33,524 bases of DNA from SIG440 sp045586925 (GTDB taxonomy: Bacteria > Bacillota > Clostridia > Monoglobales > Monoglobaceae): contig JAZNBG010000039.1 in the NCBI GenBank assembly GCA_045586925.1, positions 1-33,524 of the forward strand. The letters run 5' to 3'. How positions within the stretch are numbered: position 1 is the stretch's first letter; each line of letters opens with the position of its first letter. The position numbers were made by a program, and so were the translations under genes. This document shows positions 13,536-22,559 of this stretch, piece after piece. The notes under the pieces were generated by a model that was not told where the DNA came from, made no database searches, and saw nothing but the letters and a program-made list of their open reading frames with translations.

Positions 13536-15961
13536 GCTTTACTTATCCGCAAGGCAGAAATAAAGCCCTAGATGATGTGTGTATAAACATAAAACAGGGC
13601 GAGTTTATAACCTTGTGCGGCAAGTCGGGATGCGGAAAGACAACCCTGCTCCGACTTCTTAAATCCGCCCTTGCCCCATTTGGTAATTTAAAGGGAAACA
13701 TATATTTTAAGGACAAGCTTTTGTCCGAAGTTCCGGCACCCGCACAGGCGGCTGAAATCGGGTTTGTGATGCAAAATCCCGAAAACAGTATCGTGACAGA
13801 CAAGGTTTGGCACGAAATAGCATTTGGGCTTGAAAGCCTTGGCTATCCTGATGCTGAAATCAGAGCCAGAGTTGCAGAAATTGCGTCTTTTTTTGGCATA
13901 CAGAATTGGTTTTACAAGGATGTAAACGAGCTTTCGGGCGGTCAAAAACAGCTTCTTAATCTTGCTTCGGTAATGGTTATGCAACCGACGGTGCTTATAC
14001 TTGACGAGCCGACAGCTCAGCTTGACCCCATAGCGGCACAAAGCTTTTTAAAAAACCTTGAAAAGATAAACCGCGAGCTTGGAACAACGGTTATTATGTC
14101 AGAGCATCGGCTTGAAGATACATTTGCAGTATCTGACAGGGTAATTGTTATGGATGATGGCAAAATCATTGCAGACGGAACACCGCAAAATGTTGGTGTA
14201 ATATTAAAAGAAAAAAATCACGAAATGTATTATGCTCTGCCTACTCCGATGAGAGTTTATGGTGCCGTGGCAGATAACACAAGATATCCCATAACGGTTC
14301 GTCAGGGCAGAGAATGGCTTGATGAATATTCCAAAGAAAACCCTTTAAATGCCGATTTGATACCAAAGGCATCAGAGGAAGGCAGTCAGGCTGAGGTAGT
14401 TTTAGAACTAAAGGATGTATGGTTTCGGTACGAAAAGGATTTACCTGATGTGGTAAAAGGGCTTGACCTTTGTATAAATAAAGGTGAATTTTTTGCAATA
14501 GTAGGAGGGAACGCAGCGGGCAAAACCACTGCTTTGTCCCTTATGTCAGGTTTAAATAAACCGTATCGGGGAGAGGTGTATGTAAAGGGCGAAAAAATTT
14601 CTAAGATTTCTCGGCTGTATGGAGAAATTTTGGGTGTTCTTCCTCAAAATCCTCAGGACCTGTTTGTTAAAAAAACAGTATATCTTGAACTTTTGGATAT
14701 GCTTTCGGGCAGAGAAATGTCCAAAGAAGATAAAGACGAAAAAATAAAATATATATCAGATTTGTGCCGCATAGGCGGTGTGCTTGAAAATCATCCATAT
14801 GACCTATCAGGCGGCGAGCAACAGAGGGCAGCTCTTGCAAAGGTGCTTTTAAATACGCCTGAAATTTTACTTCTTGATGAGCCTACAAAGGGTCTGGATG
14901 CACATTTCAAGCAAATATTTGCAGATATTATCAACGAACTTAAATCAGCCGGTGTAACCGTTGTTATGGTATCGCACGATATTGAATTTTGTGCTGAATA
15001 TGCAGACCGTTGTGCAATGTTTTTTGACGGCAACATCACCTCGCAGGGAAATCCAAGAGAGTTTTTTGCGGGAAAGAGCTTTTATACAACAGCCGCAAAC
15101 CGTATGGCAAGGAATCATCTTCCCGATGCGGTGCTGGCAGAGGATATAATTTGTGCTTGCGGCGGCAAGATGCCTGAAAGAAAGATGGAGAAGCCGGATA
15201 CTCCTCAGAAGAATTATGAAGATGAAGATGCACCGCATAACCCACCCTTAAAACCAAAAAGAAGGCTTACATCAGGCAACATTGCGACATCAGTATTTAT
15301 GTTGATTGCAATACCTTTTACAATTTACCTGGGAAAATTCTTTTCGTTTGACCGAAAGTATTATGCGATAAGTCTGCTTATTATAATGGAAACTATCATA
15401 CCTTTTTGTATGATGTTTGAAAGAAAAAAACCGCAGGCAAGAGAAATTGTGCTTTTAAGCGTTTTGTGTGCCATTGCGGTTGCAGGAAGAGCTGCATTTT
15501 TTATGCTGCCGCAGTTTAAGCCCATGACAGCCATTATCATAATCACGGGGGTATGCTTTGGTGGCGAAACTGGATTTTTGGTTGGTGCAGTTACCGCATT
15601 TATATCAAATTTCTTTTTCGGTCAGGGACCGTGGACGCCCTGGCAGATGTTTGCTTTAGGAATGTTAGGACTTTTGTCAGGAATATTTTTCAGGGGCGTA
15701 TTGAAAAAGAGCAGAGTTTTGCTGTGTATTTTCGGGATGGTTGCCACCTTTGTTGTTTATGGCGGAATAATGAATACCTCAACTGTTTTTATGGTGCAAC
15801 CAAACCCTGATCTTAAAATGATTGCGGCAGCACTTGCATCGGGTATGCCGTATGACTTTGTTCATTCGGTATCTACGGCGTTTTTTCTGTGGGTTGCAGC
15901 AAAGCCTTTGATGGAAAAATTAGAAAGAGTGAAAATTAAATACGGACTGATTGAAGGATAA
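13508..15961 (+). CDS. Fused ECF transporter: two ABC ATPases plus membrane S component in one chain
   Basis: An 817-residue fusion. The first ABC domain has Walker A GKSGCGKTT (38-46), signature LSGGQKQ (near 142) and Walker B LILDEPTAQLD (near 163). The second has Walker A GGNAAGKTT (near 333), signature LSGGEQQR (near 432) and LLLDEPTKGLD (near 454). A charged linker follows at about 555-590. The rest, 591-817, has about seven or eight hydrophobic helices. From about 640 it resembles an ECF S component, as in GFLVGAVTAFISNFFFG and PWTPWQMFALGMLG. Start choice: GGGAGG at 13496-13501 precedes GTG 13508 by 6 nt, while the ATG at 13493 would sit on the ribosome site. The substrate cannot be read from sequence. 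Fusing both ATPases to the S subunit makes a dedicated rather than shared transporter. Confidence 0.8.
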   Translation: MEVFKIENLSFTYPQGRNKALDDVCINIKQGEFITLCGKSGCGKTTLLRLLKSALAPFGNLKGNIYFKDKLLSEVPAPAQAAEIGFVMQNPENSIVTDKVWHEIAFGLESLGYPDAEIRARVAEIASFFGIQNWFYKDVNELSGGQKQLLNLASVMVMQPTVLILDEPTAQLDPIAAQSFLKNLEKINRELGTTVIMSEHRLEDTFAVSDRVIVMDDGKIIADGTPQNVGVILKEKNHEMYYALPTPMRVYGAVADNTRYPITVRQGREWLDEYSKENPLNADLIPKASEEGSQAEVVLELKDVWFRYEKDLPDVVKGLDLCINKGEFFAIVGGNAAGKTTALSLMSGLNKPYRGEVYVKGEKISKISRLYGEILGVLPQNPQDLFVKKTVYLELLDMLSGREMSKEDKDEKIKYISDLCRIGGVLENHPYDLSGGEQQRAALAKVLLNTPEILLLDEPTKGLDAHFKQIFADIINELKSAGVTVVMVSHDIEFCAEYADRCAMFFDGNITSQGNPREFFAGKSFYTTAANRMARNHLPDAVLAEDIICACGGKMPERKMEKPDTPQKNYEDEDAPHNPPLKPKRRLTSGNIATSVFMLIAIPFTIYLGKFFSFDRKYYAISLLIIMETIIPFCMMFERKKPQAREIVLLSVLCAIAVAGRAAFFMLPQFKPMTAIIIITGVCFGGETGFLVGAVTAFISNFFFGQGPWTPWQMFALGMLGLLSGIFFRGVLKKSRVLLCIFGMVATFVVYGGIMNTSTVFMVQPNPDLKMIAAALASGMPYDFVHSVSTAFFLWVAAKPLMEKLERVKIKYGLIEG

Positions 15962-16033
15962 TAAAAGCTTTATTTGTGAATAAAAACTACAGATACGGAA
16001 AAGATAAACAAAAAAATAAAGTGAGGTCAGATT

Positions 16034-16705
16034 ATGTTTAAACATGAAAAACTTTTATTTCATCCCGTATCTGTTGAAAATCCAAACCCTCAATATGCCG
16101 CACTCCTTCAGGAACAGCTTGGCGGTGCAAACGGAGAGCTTAAAGCTGCAATGCAGTATATGTCGCAAAGCTTTAGAATTAAAGACCCTGAAATTAAGGA
16201 TTTGTTTCTGGACATTGCGGCAGAAGAACTTGGGCATATGGAAATGATTGCCCAGACAATTAACCTTCTTAACGGACATAATGTGGATGCCGAGGAGGTT
16301 CCTGCAGGTGAGATACAGACGCACGTCCTTCTGGGTCTTAACCCCGGATTGATAAATGCATCTGGGTATTCATGGACAAGTGATTATGTAAGTGTTACGG
16401 GTGATTTGTGTGCAGATTTGCTGTCAAATATTGCGTCAGAACAGCGTGCAAAGGTTGTATATGAGTATCTTTACAGACAGATTGACGATAAACTTGTAAA
16501 AGAAACAATTGATTTTCTTCTTAACAGAGAGGAAGCACACAACGCAATGTTCCGTGAAGCCTTTAACAAGGTTCAGGATACAGGCTCTAACCGTGATTTT
16601 GGCACAACTAAGGCTGCAAGAATGTATTTTAGTATGTCAGAACCCTCGCCGGGCGGTGAAAAGGTTGATGAAAAAGAGGTAAAAAAGCCGTCATTTAACG
16701 AATAA
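16034..16705 (+). CDS. Manganese catalase family protein (CotJC-like)
   Basis: A 223-residue four-helix ferritin-like protein of the dimanganese catalase family, which includes spore-coat CotJC. Metal ligands fit the pattern: E in NGELKAAMQY, E and H in EELGHMEMI, E in ASEQRAKVVYEY and E-H in REEAHNAMF. It would dismutate hydrogen peroxide. Length is between CotJC (about 190) and larger Mn-catalases. The C-terminal tail is charged and probably disordered. GAGGT lies 9 nt before the ATG. No clear SigA promoter is seen in the 72 bp upstream, so it may be read from the ECF operon or by a sporulation sigma factor (inference). Confidence 0.85.
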   Translation: MFKHEKLLFHPVSVENPNPQYAALLQEQLGGANGELKAAMQYMSQSFRIKDPEIKDLFLDIAAEELGHMEMIAQTINLLNGHNVDAEEVPAGEIQTHVLLGLNPGLINASGYSWTSDYVSVTGDLCADLLSNIASEQRAKVVYEYLYRQIDDKLVKETIDFLLNREEAHNAMFREAFNKVQDTGSNRDFGTTKAARMYFSMSEPSPGGEKVDEKEVKKPSFNE

Positions 16706-16714
16706 AAAATAACC

Positions 16715-16740
16715 CAGGGTGTACCAAGTGGTACACCCTG
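16715..16740. terminator. Terminator between Mn-catalase and the convergent clpE-like gene
   Basis: CAGGGTGTACC (16715-16725) and GGTACACCCTG (16730-16740) form a perfect 11-bp stem with loop AAGT, in A/T-rich flanks. Confidence 0.8.
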
Positions 16741-16747
16741 TATATAT

Positions 16748-19105
16748 TTATTTGATTTTTACTGTGATTTCACCATTTGTTTCATCAACGATGACTGTAT
16801 CACCTGCAGAGATTTCGTTGCCGATAAACATATGAGCAAGCTTATCTTCAATATGTCTTTCGATATATCTGCGCATTGGTCTTGCACCGTATTGACTGCT
16901 GTATCCGTCTTTGCATATAAGTGCCTTTGCACTGTCAGTCACTTCGATACTTATACCCTTTTCGGTAAGACCACGACTTAAATCTGCAAGCATAAGGTCA
17001 ACAATTTTCAAAAGGTCATCATTTGTTAACTCTTCAAACACAATTATTTCGTCAATTCTGTTAAGAAATTCGGGTCTGAAAATCTGCTTAAGAGCCTTTT
17101 CTGCCTTCATTTTATTTGATGCATTGTTGGTTGCCCCAAAGCCTGCAACCCCACCAAAGCTGTCACTTCCGGCATTGGATGTCATGACAATAATGGTATC
17201 CTCAAACGAAACTGTTTTGCCGTGGCTGTCGGTGATTCTGCCGTCATCCAGAATTTGAAGGAGCATATTAAATACATCAGGATGTGCCTTTTCAATCTCA
17301 TCAAACAGAATGACAGAGTAGGGGTGGCGGCGTATCTTTTCGGTAAGCTGACCTGCGTCGTCATAGCCCACATATCCGGGGGGCGAGCCAATGAGTCTTG
17401 ACACTGTATGCTTTTCCATAAATTCTGACATATCAAAACGGATAAGAGCATCCTCTGTGTCAAAAACCTCTCGCGCAATCTGTTTTACAAGCTCGGTTTT
17501 ACCAACGCCTGTAGGACCAACAAATATAAAGGAGGCGGGTCTGCGTTTAAGGCTGAAGCCTGCACGTTTGCGGCGTATGCCACGTGATACTGCAGATACA
17601 GCATCGTTCTGACCGATAAGATTAAGGTGAAGCCTCTCTTCAAGGTTTACAAGGCGGTTTGTTTCAAACTCGGTAATATTCTTTACGGGAATTTTTGTCC
17701 AGCCTTCAATTACTGCCGCTAGGTCATCGGGGGTAAGGTAAACATCCCGAGCTGACTTTTCCATTTCGGCAATTGCGGCTGCAAGCTGACATTCACGGCT
17801 TTTAAGCTCGGCAATCTTTTCGTAATTTGATGTGGGGTCAGCATTTTCACCATCGGGTGCAGTTTCGATTTCCTCCTGAGCAGTTTTAACTTCATCAAGT
17901 TGAGCTTTTAGCTTTGCCAGCTCTGCAAGTGCAGTGTTGTCAAGATTTGCTTTGGATGCCGCTTCGTCGATTACGTCAATTGCCTTATCGGGCAAGAATC
18001 TGTCGGTAATATATCTCTTTGAAAGTACAGCCGCTGTGCGGATAATATCATCGGTGATTTTCACCTTGTGATAATCTTCGTAATAGCCCTTTATACCCTT
18101 CAGCATTTCGATTGTTTCTTCAACCGATGGCTCTTCAACAATAACTGTCTGGAAACGGCGTTCAAGAGCACTGTCTTTTTCGATATACTTGCGGTATTCT
18201 TCCAAGGTGGTTGCACCGATAATCTGTATTTCGCCACGTGAAAGTGCGGGCTTTAAAATGTTGCCGGCATTCATTGCACCCTCGGCGTCACCGGCTTTTG
18301 TAAGAACGTGCACCTCGTCAATGACAAGAATGATGTTACCAAGAGCCTTTACCTCGGTAATAAGACTTTTAAGACGTGATTCAAACTGACCACGGAACTG
18401 TGTTCCTGCAACCATTGCCGCCATGTCAAGAAGATAGATTTCATAGCCAAGAAGTTTTGCCGGAACATTGCCTTCTGCAATCCTGAGGGCAAGACCTTCG
18501 GCTATGGCAGTTTTACCAACGCCAGGCTCGCCAATGAGTACAGGATTATTTTTTGTACGGCGGTTGAGAATTTGTGTTACACGGTTCATCTCGGTTTCTC
18601 TGCCTACAACACGGTCAATCTCGCCGTGTCTTGCTTTTGCGGTCAGATTTGTGCCGTACATATCAAGGAATTTACGCTTGTTCTTGGGTTTGTCCTTTTT
18701 ATCGTTTTTGGCTGACTTTTCCTTTTGAGCAGCACCGTCGGGATTGGGCGCACCATTGCCGCCAAACATATTTGAAAGGAAGGAAAGGGGTGACTTTTTC
18801 ATAGCACCGCCATCCTCGCTATCGTCAAAATCTCCGCCGTCAATAAAACCGTCACCAAGCATTGCTGACGGGTCAAAGTCTTCGCCCTCGCCCATCATAC
18901 CACGCATCATTTCTAAGGTTTCGCTGTTCATACTGTCAAATTCTTCCGGAGTCATTCCAAGCCCCTTCAACATATTGTCAAGGGGGGCTATATTCAGTTC
19001 TTTTGCGCAGGAAAGGCAGTAGCCCTCATTTACCTGCTTGCCGTCGGGTTCCATTCTTGTGACAAAAACCACGGCCATATTCTTTTTGCATCTTGTACAG
19101 AGCAT
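16748..19105 (-). CDS. clpE: ClpE-like ATP-dependent Clp protease ATPase subunit with N-terminal zinc finger
   Basis: A 785-residue HSP100 unfoldase. A C4 zinc finger (C3, C6, C30, C33) opens the protein, as in ClpE, in place of the double Clp-N repeat of ClpC. An acidic, Met-rich and then Lys-rich linker of about 110 residues follows (EGEDFDPSAMLGDG, KNDKKDKPKNKRK). AAA domain 1 has Walker A GEPGVGKT near 190, then a short coiled middle domain (KAQLDEVKTAQEEIE). AAA domain 2 has GPTGVGKTE near 530 and the usual GYDDAGQLTEKIRRHPYSV. It should feed substrates to ClpP. GGAGG is 7 nt before the ATG at 19105. Its promoter has an inverted repeat at the start site, but no clear CtsR heptad repeat. 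Confidence 0.8.
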   Translation of the reverse strand: MLCTRCKKNMAVVFVTRMEPDGKQVNEGYCLSCAKELNIAPLDNMLKGLGMTPEEFDSMNSETLEMMRGMMGEGEDFDPSAMLGDGFIDGGDFDDSEDGGAMKKSPLSFLSNMFGGNGAPNPDGAAQKEKSAKNDKKDKPKNKRKFLDMYGTNLTAKARHGEIDRVVGRETEMNRVTQILNRRTKNNPVLIGEPGVGKTAIAEGLALRIAEGNVPAKLLGYEIYLLDMAAMVAGTQFRGQFESRLKSLITEVKALGNIILVIDEVHVLTKAGDAEGAMNAGNILKPALSRGEIQIIGATTLEEYRKYIEKDSALERRFQTVIVEEPSVEETIEMLKGIKGYYEDYHKVKITDDIIRTAAVLSKRYITDRFLPDKAIDVIDEAASKANLDNTALAELAKLKAQLDEVKTAQEEIETAPDGENADPTSNYEKIAELKSRECQLAAAIAEMEKSARDVYLTPDDLAAVIEGWTKIPVKNITEFETNRLVNLEERLHLNLIGQNDAVSAVSRGIRRKRAGFSLKRRPASFIFVGPTGVGKTELVKQIAREVFDTEDALIRFDMSEFMEKHTVSRLIGSPPGYVGYDDAGQLTEKIRRHPYSVILFDEIEKAHPDVFNMLLQILDDGRITDSHGKTVSFEDTIIVMTSNAGSDSFGGVAGFGATNNASNKMKAEKALKQIFRPEFLNRIDEIIVFEELTNDDLLKIVDLMLADLSRGLTEKGISIEVTDSAKALICKDGYSSQYGARPMRRYIERHIEDKLAHMFIGNEISAGDTVIVDETNGEITVKIK

Positions 19106-19136
19106 TGCTATACCTCCAAGGCACAAATGTACCCAT

Positions 19137-19184
19137 TATTCAATGTTTGATGAATAGTATAACACATAAAACTCCTGATTTCAA
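19137..19184 (-). promoter_or_regulatory. Promoter and candidate operator of the clpE-like gene
   Basis: On the minus strand TTGAAA (19179-19184), a 17-bp spacer and TATACT (19156-19161). Immediately downstream, TATTCA (19137-19142) and TGAATA (19151-19156) form an inverted repeat with an 8-bp centre, placed over the predicted start site as a repressor site would be. Confidence 0.6.
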
Positions 19185-19246
19185 TGTCTTTTTTGTTAAC
19201 AAAGCAAAAAAAGTTACCAATTTTTGAAGGAATTTTAGCAAATCCC

Positions 19247-19275
19247 TTTACAAAATGGGAATTTTACTGTAAAAT
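19247..19275 (+). promoter_or_regulatory. Promoter of ileS
   Basis: TTTACA (19247-19252), a 17-bp spacer and TAAAAT (19270-19275). Only about 45 nt of leader separate the predicted start from the ATG. Confidence 0.65.
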
Positions 19276-19326
19276 ATATTGGTTGAATTATGTAATAATG
19301 CACATTTATATACAGGAGGTATTACA

Positions 19327-22300
19327 ATGTACGATAAAGTGTCAACAGATTTATCCTTTGTCGAAAGAGAGAAAGAGGTTGTTTCTTTCTGGAAGGATAA
19401 TGACATATTCAAAAAAAGTATCGAAAACCGCAAAGATGGTGAAGTATACACTTTCTTTGATGGCCCGCCTACTGCAAACGGCAAGCCTCACATTGGTCAC
19501 GTTTTGACCCGTGTTATTAAAGACTTGATTCCGCGTTACCGCACAATGAAGGGCTATAAAGTACTTAGAAAAGCCGGATGGGATACCCACGGTCTTCCTG
19601 TTGAGCTTGAGGTTGAAAAACAGCTTGGCATCAGCGGTAAACCCGAAATCGAAAAATACGGTATCGAGGATTTTGTTAAAAAGTGTAAGGATAGTGTTTT
19701 CACCTACCAGAGTGAGTGGGAGGAAATGAGTGACCGTGTTGGCTTCTGGGCTGATATGGATAACCCTTATGTTACTTATCACAACGACTATATCGAGTCT
19801 GTTTGGTGGGCACTTAAAACTATCTGGGATAAAGGCCTTCTTTACAAAGGTCACAAGATTATGCCTTACTGCCCCCGTTGCGGAACTTCACTCTCAAGCC
19901 ACGAGCTTGCACAGGGCTATAAGGATGTAAAGGAAAATTCACTTATTGCCAAGTTTATTGTTAAGGGCAAGACAAAGGAATATATCCTTGCGTGGACAAC
20001 AACACCATGGACACTTCCTTCAAACGTGGCTCTTTGTGTTAACCCTCACGAAACCTATGTTAAAATTAAGGTTGGGGACGAAACATACATTCTTGCCGAA
20101 GCTCTCGTTGACAGTGTTATCAAGGATGAATATGAAGTAATCGAAAAGTGCGTGGGTACCGACCTTTGCGGTCTTGAGTATGAGCCGCTTTATAACTTTG
20201 CAACACTTGATAAAAAGGGTCACTTTATTGTGGCTGACAACTATGTTACAATGAGTGATGGTACAGGTATCGTACACATTGCTCCTGCCTTTGGTGAGGA
20301 CGACTCACGTGTGGGCAAGGAAAATGACCTTCCCTTTGTTAACCTTGTTAACCTTCAGGGTAACTTTGTAGATAGCGTTGAACCCTGGAAGGGTATGTTT
20401 GTAAAAGATGTTGACAAGCTGGTTATCCGTGATTTGAAGGAAAGAGAACAGCTCTTTGAGGTTATCAACTTTGAGCACAGCTATCCCTTCTGCTGGAGAT
20501 GTGACACACCACTTCTTTACTATCCCTGCGACACATGGTTCATCAAGATGTCGGCTGTTCGTGACAAGCTTCTTGCAAACAATGATACAGTTAACTGGAT
20601 GCCTGACAACATCAAGCACGGCAGATTTGGTAACTTCCTTGAAAATGTAATTGACTGGGGCTTATCACGTTCAAGATACTGGGGAACACCGCTTCCTATC
20701 TGGACCTGTGAATGTGGTCATCACGAATGTATCGGTTCAATTGAGGAACTGAAGGCAAAAGGTATTAATGTTCCTGCAGATATCGAACTTCACAAGCCTT
20801 ATGTTGATAATGTTCACTTAAAGTGCGAAAAGTGCGGCGGCGAAATGAAGAGAGTTTCTGACGTTATTGACTGCTGGTTTGACTCAGGCTCGATGCCCTT
20901 TGCACAGTGGCACTATCCATTTGAAAATAAGGAACTCTTTGAACAGAACTTCCCTGCTGACTTCATCAGCGAGGCTATCGACCAGACAAGAGGTTGGTTC
21001 TATACACTTATTGCGATTTCAACACTTCTTTTTGACAAGGCACCATATAAGAATGTCGTTGTTCTTGGACACGTTCAGGATAAGGACGGTCGCAAGATGT
21101 CAAAGCATATAGGCAATGTTGTTAATCCGTGGGATGTTTTAAATAAACAAGGCTCGGATGCTGTAAGATGGTATTTCTATTCAAACAGTGCTCCGTGGCT
21201 TCCCAACCGCTTCCACGACGAAGCAGTTTCAGAGTCACAAAGAAAGTTTATGGGTACACTGTGGAACACCTATGCATTCTATGTACTTTATGCCGATATT
21301 GACAGCTTTGACCCCACGAAGTATACTCTTGACAAGTCAAAGCTTACACTTCTTGATAAGTGGATTTTATCAAAGCTGAACAATGTAATCAGCACCGTTG
21401 ACGAGTATCTTGCAAACTACAAGATTACCGAGGCGACAAGAGTAATTCAGGAGTTCACCGACGAGCTTTCAAACTGGTATGTTCGTCGCAGTCGTGAACG
21501 TTTCTGGGCAAGCGAGCTTACCGACGATAAGATTTGTGCGTATATGACACTCTATACCGTATTGGTTGAGTTCTCAAAGGTTTGTGCACCTTTCATTCCG
21601 TTTATGACAGAAATGATTTACCGCAACCTTGTTCTCAATGTTGACAAATCTGCTCCTGAAAGTATTCATATGTGCGATTATCCTGTGGCAAATGCTGAAT
21701 TTGACTTTAAGGATATCGAAGAAGAAATGGATGCTGCAAGAAAGATAGTTATTCTTGGTCGTGCGTGCCGTAATGCGGCAAACACCAAGAACCGTCAGCC
21801 AATCGCAAAGATTTATGTACAGTCAAAGAGCGACCTTGCTGATGTATATAAAAACATCATTCTTGACGAGCTTAATGTTAAGGAAATCGAAATCACCGAC
21901 AATGCAAGCTCCTTTATCAGCTACAACTTCAAGCCGCAGCTCAAGACTATGGGTCCCAAGTACGGCAAGATTGTAAAGGCAATATTTGAACAGGTTAATG
22001 CAATGGACGGTGCGGCTGTTATGGCAACCCTCAATGCAGGCGAAAATATCAAGCTTACAGTTGAAGGCACAGATGTTGAATTTGGCATTGATGATGTTTT
22101 GGTTGAAACTCTGCAGAAGGACGGATTTGTTTCTGACAGCGATGCGACCTATACTGTGGTTCTTGACACAAATCTTACTCCCGAGCTTATCGAAGAAGGT
22201 TTTGTTCGTGAAATCATCAGCAAAATCCAGACAATGCGTAAGGATGGCGGCTTTGAAGTTCAGGACAATATCAAGGTTTCCTGCTGTGGAAGTGCAAAGA

Positions 22301-22437
22301 TTGACGAAATCATTGCAAAGAACCTTGACGAAATCTCGGCACAGACCCTTGCTGTTTCAATCGACAACGCAGTAAATGATGGAAAAGAATGGAACATCAA
22401 TGGCGAAAAGGTAAAAATCACAATTGTGAAAAACTAA
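19327..22437 (+). CDS. ileS: Isoleucyl-tRNA synthetase, type 2-like
   Basis: A 1036-residue class I synthetase that charges tRNA-Ile. The HIGH-type motif is PPTANGKPHIGH (about residues 47-58) and the KMSKS-type motif is KMSKH (about 590-594). The editing domain lies between about 190 and 400 (AWTTTPWTLPSN). The length, the text IPRYRTMKGYKVLRKAGWDTHGLPVE cut short here as RYRTMKGYKVLRKAGWDTHG, and the lack of the C-terminal zinc-binding cysteine cluster of E. coli-type enzymes point to the eukaryote-like IleRS2 group (inference). The CAGGAGGT ribosome site sets the start at 19327. Codon use is strongly biased. There is no T-box leader. Confidence 0.95.
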   Translation: MYDKVSTDLSFVEREKEVVSFWKDNDIFKKSIENRKDGEVYTFFDGPPTANGKPHIGHVLTRVIKDLIPRYRTMKGYKVLRKAGWDTHGLPVELEVEKQLGISGKPEIEKYGIEDFVKKCKDSVFTYQSEWEEMSDRVGFWADMDNPYVTYHNDYIESVWWALKTIWDKGLLYKGHKIMPYCPRCGTSLSSHELAQGYKDVKENSLIAKFIVKGKTKEYILAWTTTPWTLPSNVALCVNPHETYVKIKVGDETYILAEALVDSVIKDEYEVIEKCVGTDLCGLEYEPLYNFATLDKKGHFIVADNYVTMSDGTGIVHIAPAFGEDDSRVGKENDLPFVNLVNLQGNFVDSVEPWKGMFVKDVDKLVIRDLKEREQLFEVINFEHSYPFCWRCDTPLLYYPCDTWFIKMSAVRDKLLANNDTVNWMPDNIKHGRFGNFLENVIDWGLSRSRYWGTPLPIWTCECGHHECIGSIEELKAKGINVPADIELHKPYVDNVHLKCEKCGGEMKRVSDVIDCWFDSGSMPFAQWHYPFENKELFEQNFPADFISEAIDQTRGWFYTLIAISTLLFDKAPYKNVVVLGHVQDKDGRKMSKHIGNVVNPWDVLNKQGSDAVRWYFYSNSAPWLPNRFHDEAVSESQRKFMGTLWNTYAFYVLYADIDSFDPTKYTLDKSKLTLLDKWILSKLNNVISTVDEYLANYKITEATRVIQEFTDELSNWYVRRSRERFWASELTDDKICAYMTLYTVLVEFSKVCAPFIPFMTEMIYRNLVLNVDKSAPESIHMCDYPVANAEFDFKDIEEEMDAARKIVILGRACRNAANTKNRQPIAKIYVQSKSDLADVYKNIILDELNVKEIEITDNASSFISYNFKPQLKTMGPKYGKIVKAIFEQVNAMDGAAVMATLNAGENIKLTVEGTDVEFGIDDVLVETLQKDGFVSDSDATYTVVLDTNLTPELIEEGFVREIISKIQTMRKDGGFEVQDNIKVSCCGSAKIDEIIAKNLDEISAQTLAVSIDNAVNDGKEWNINGEKVKITIVKN

Positions 22438-22445
22438 AAATATTT

Positions 22446-22478
22446 AAGACGTGCTCTGCGGGGCGCGTCTTTATCTTT
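22446..22478 (+). terminator. Terminator of ileS
   Basis: AAGACGTGC (22446-22454) pairs with GCGCGTCTT (22463-22471) with one G-T wobble, followed by TATCTTT. Confidence 0.75.
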
Positions 22479-22497
22479 AAAAATCCAAATTTTACAG

Positions 22498-22526
22498 TTG
22501 AAAAAATCTTTATTATGTGCTAAAAT
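22498..22526 (+). promoter_or_regulatory. Promoter of the flavodiiron protein/rubredoxin operon
   Basis: TTGAAA (22498-22503), a 17-bp spacer and TAAAAT (22521-22526). Confidence 0.7.
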
Positions 22527-22559
22527 ACAAAGGTATGATTTTTAAGGAAAAGAGGCAGA

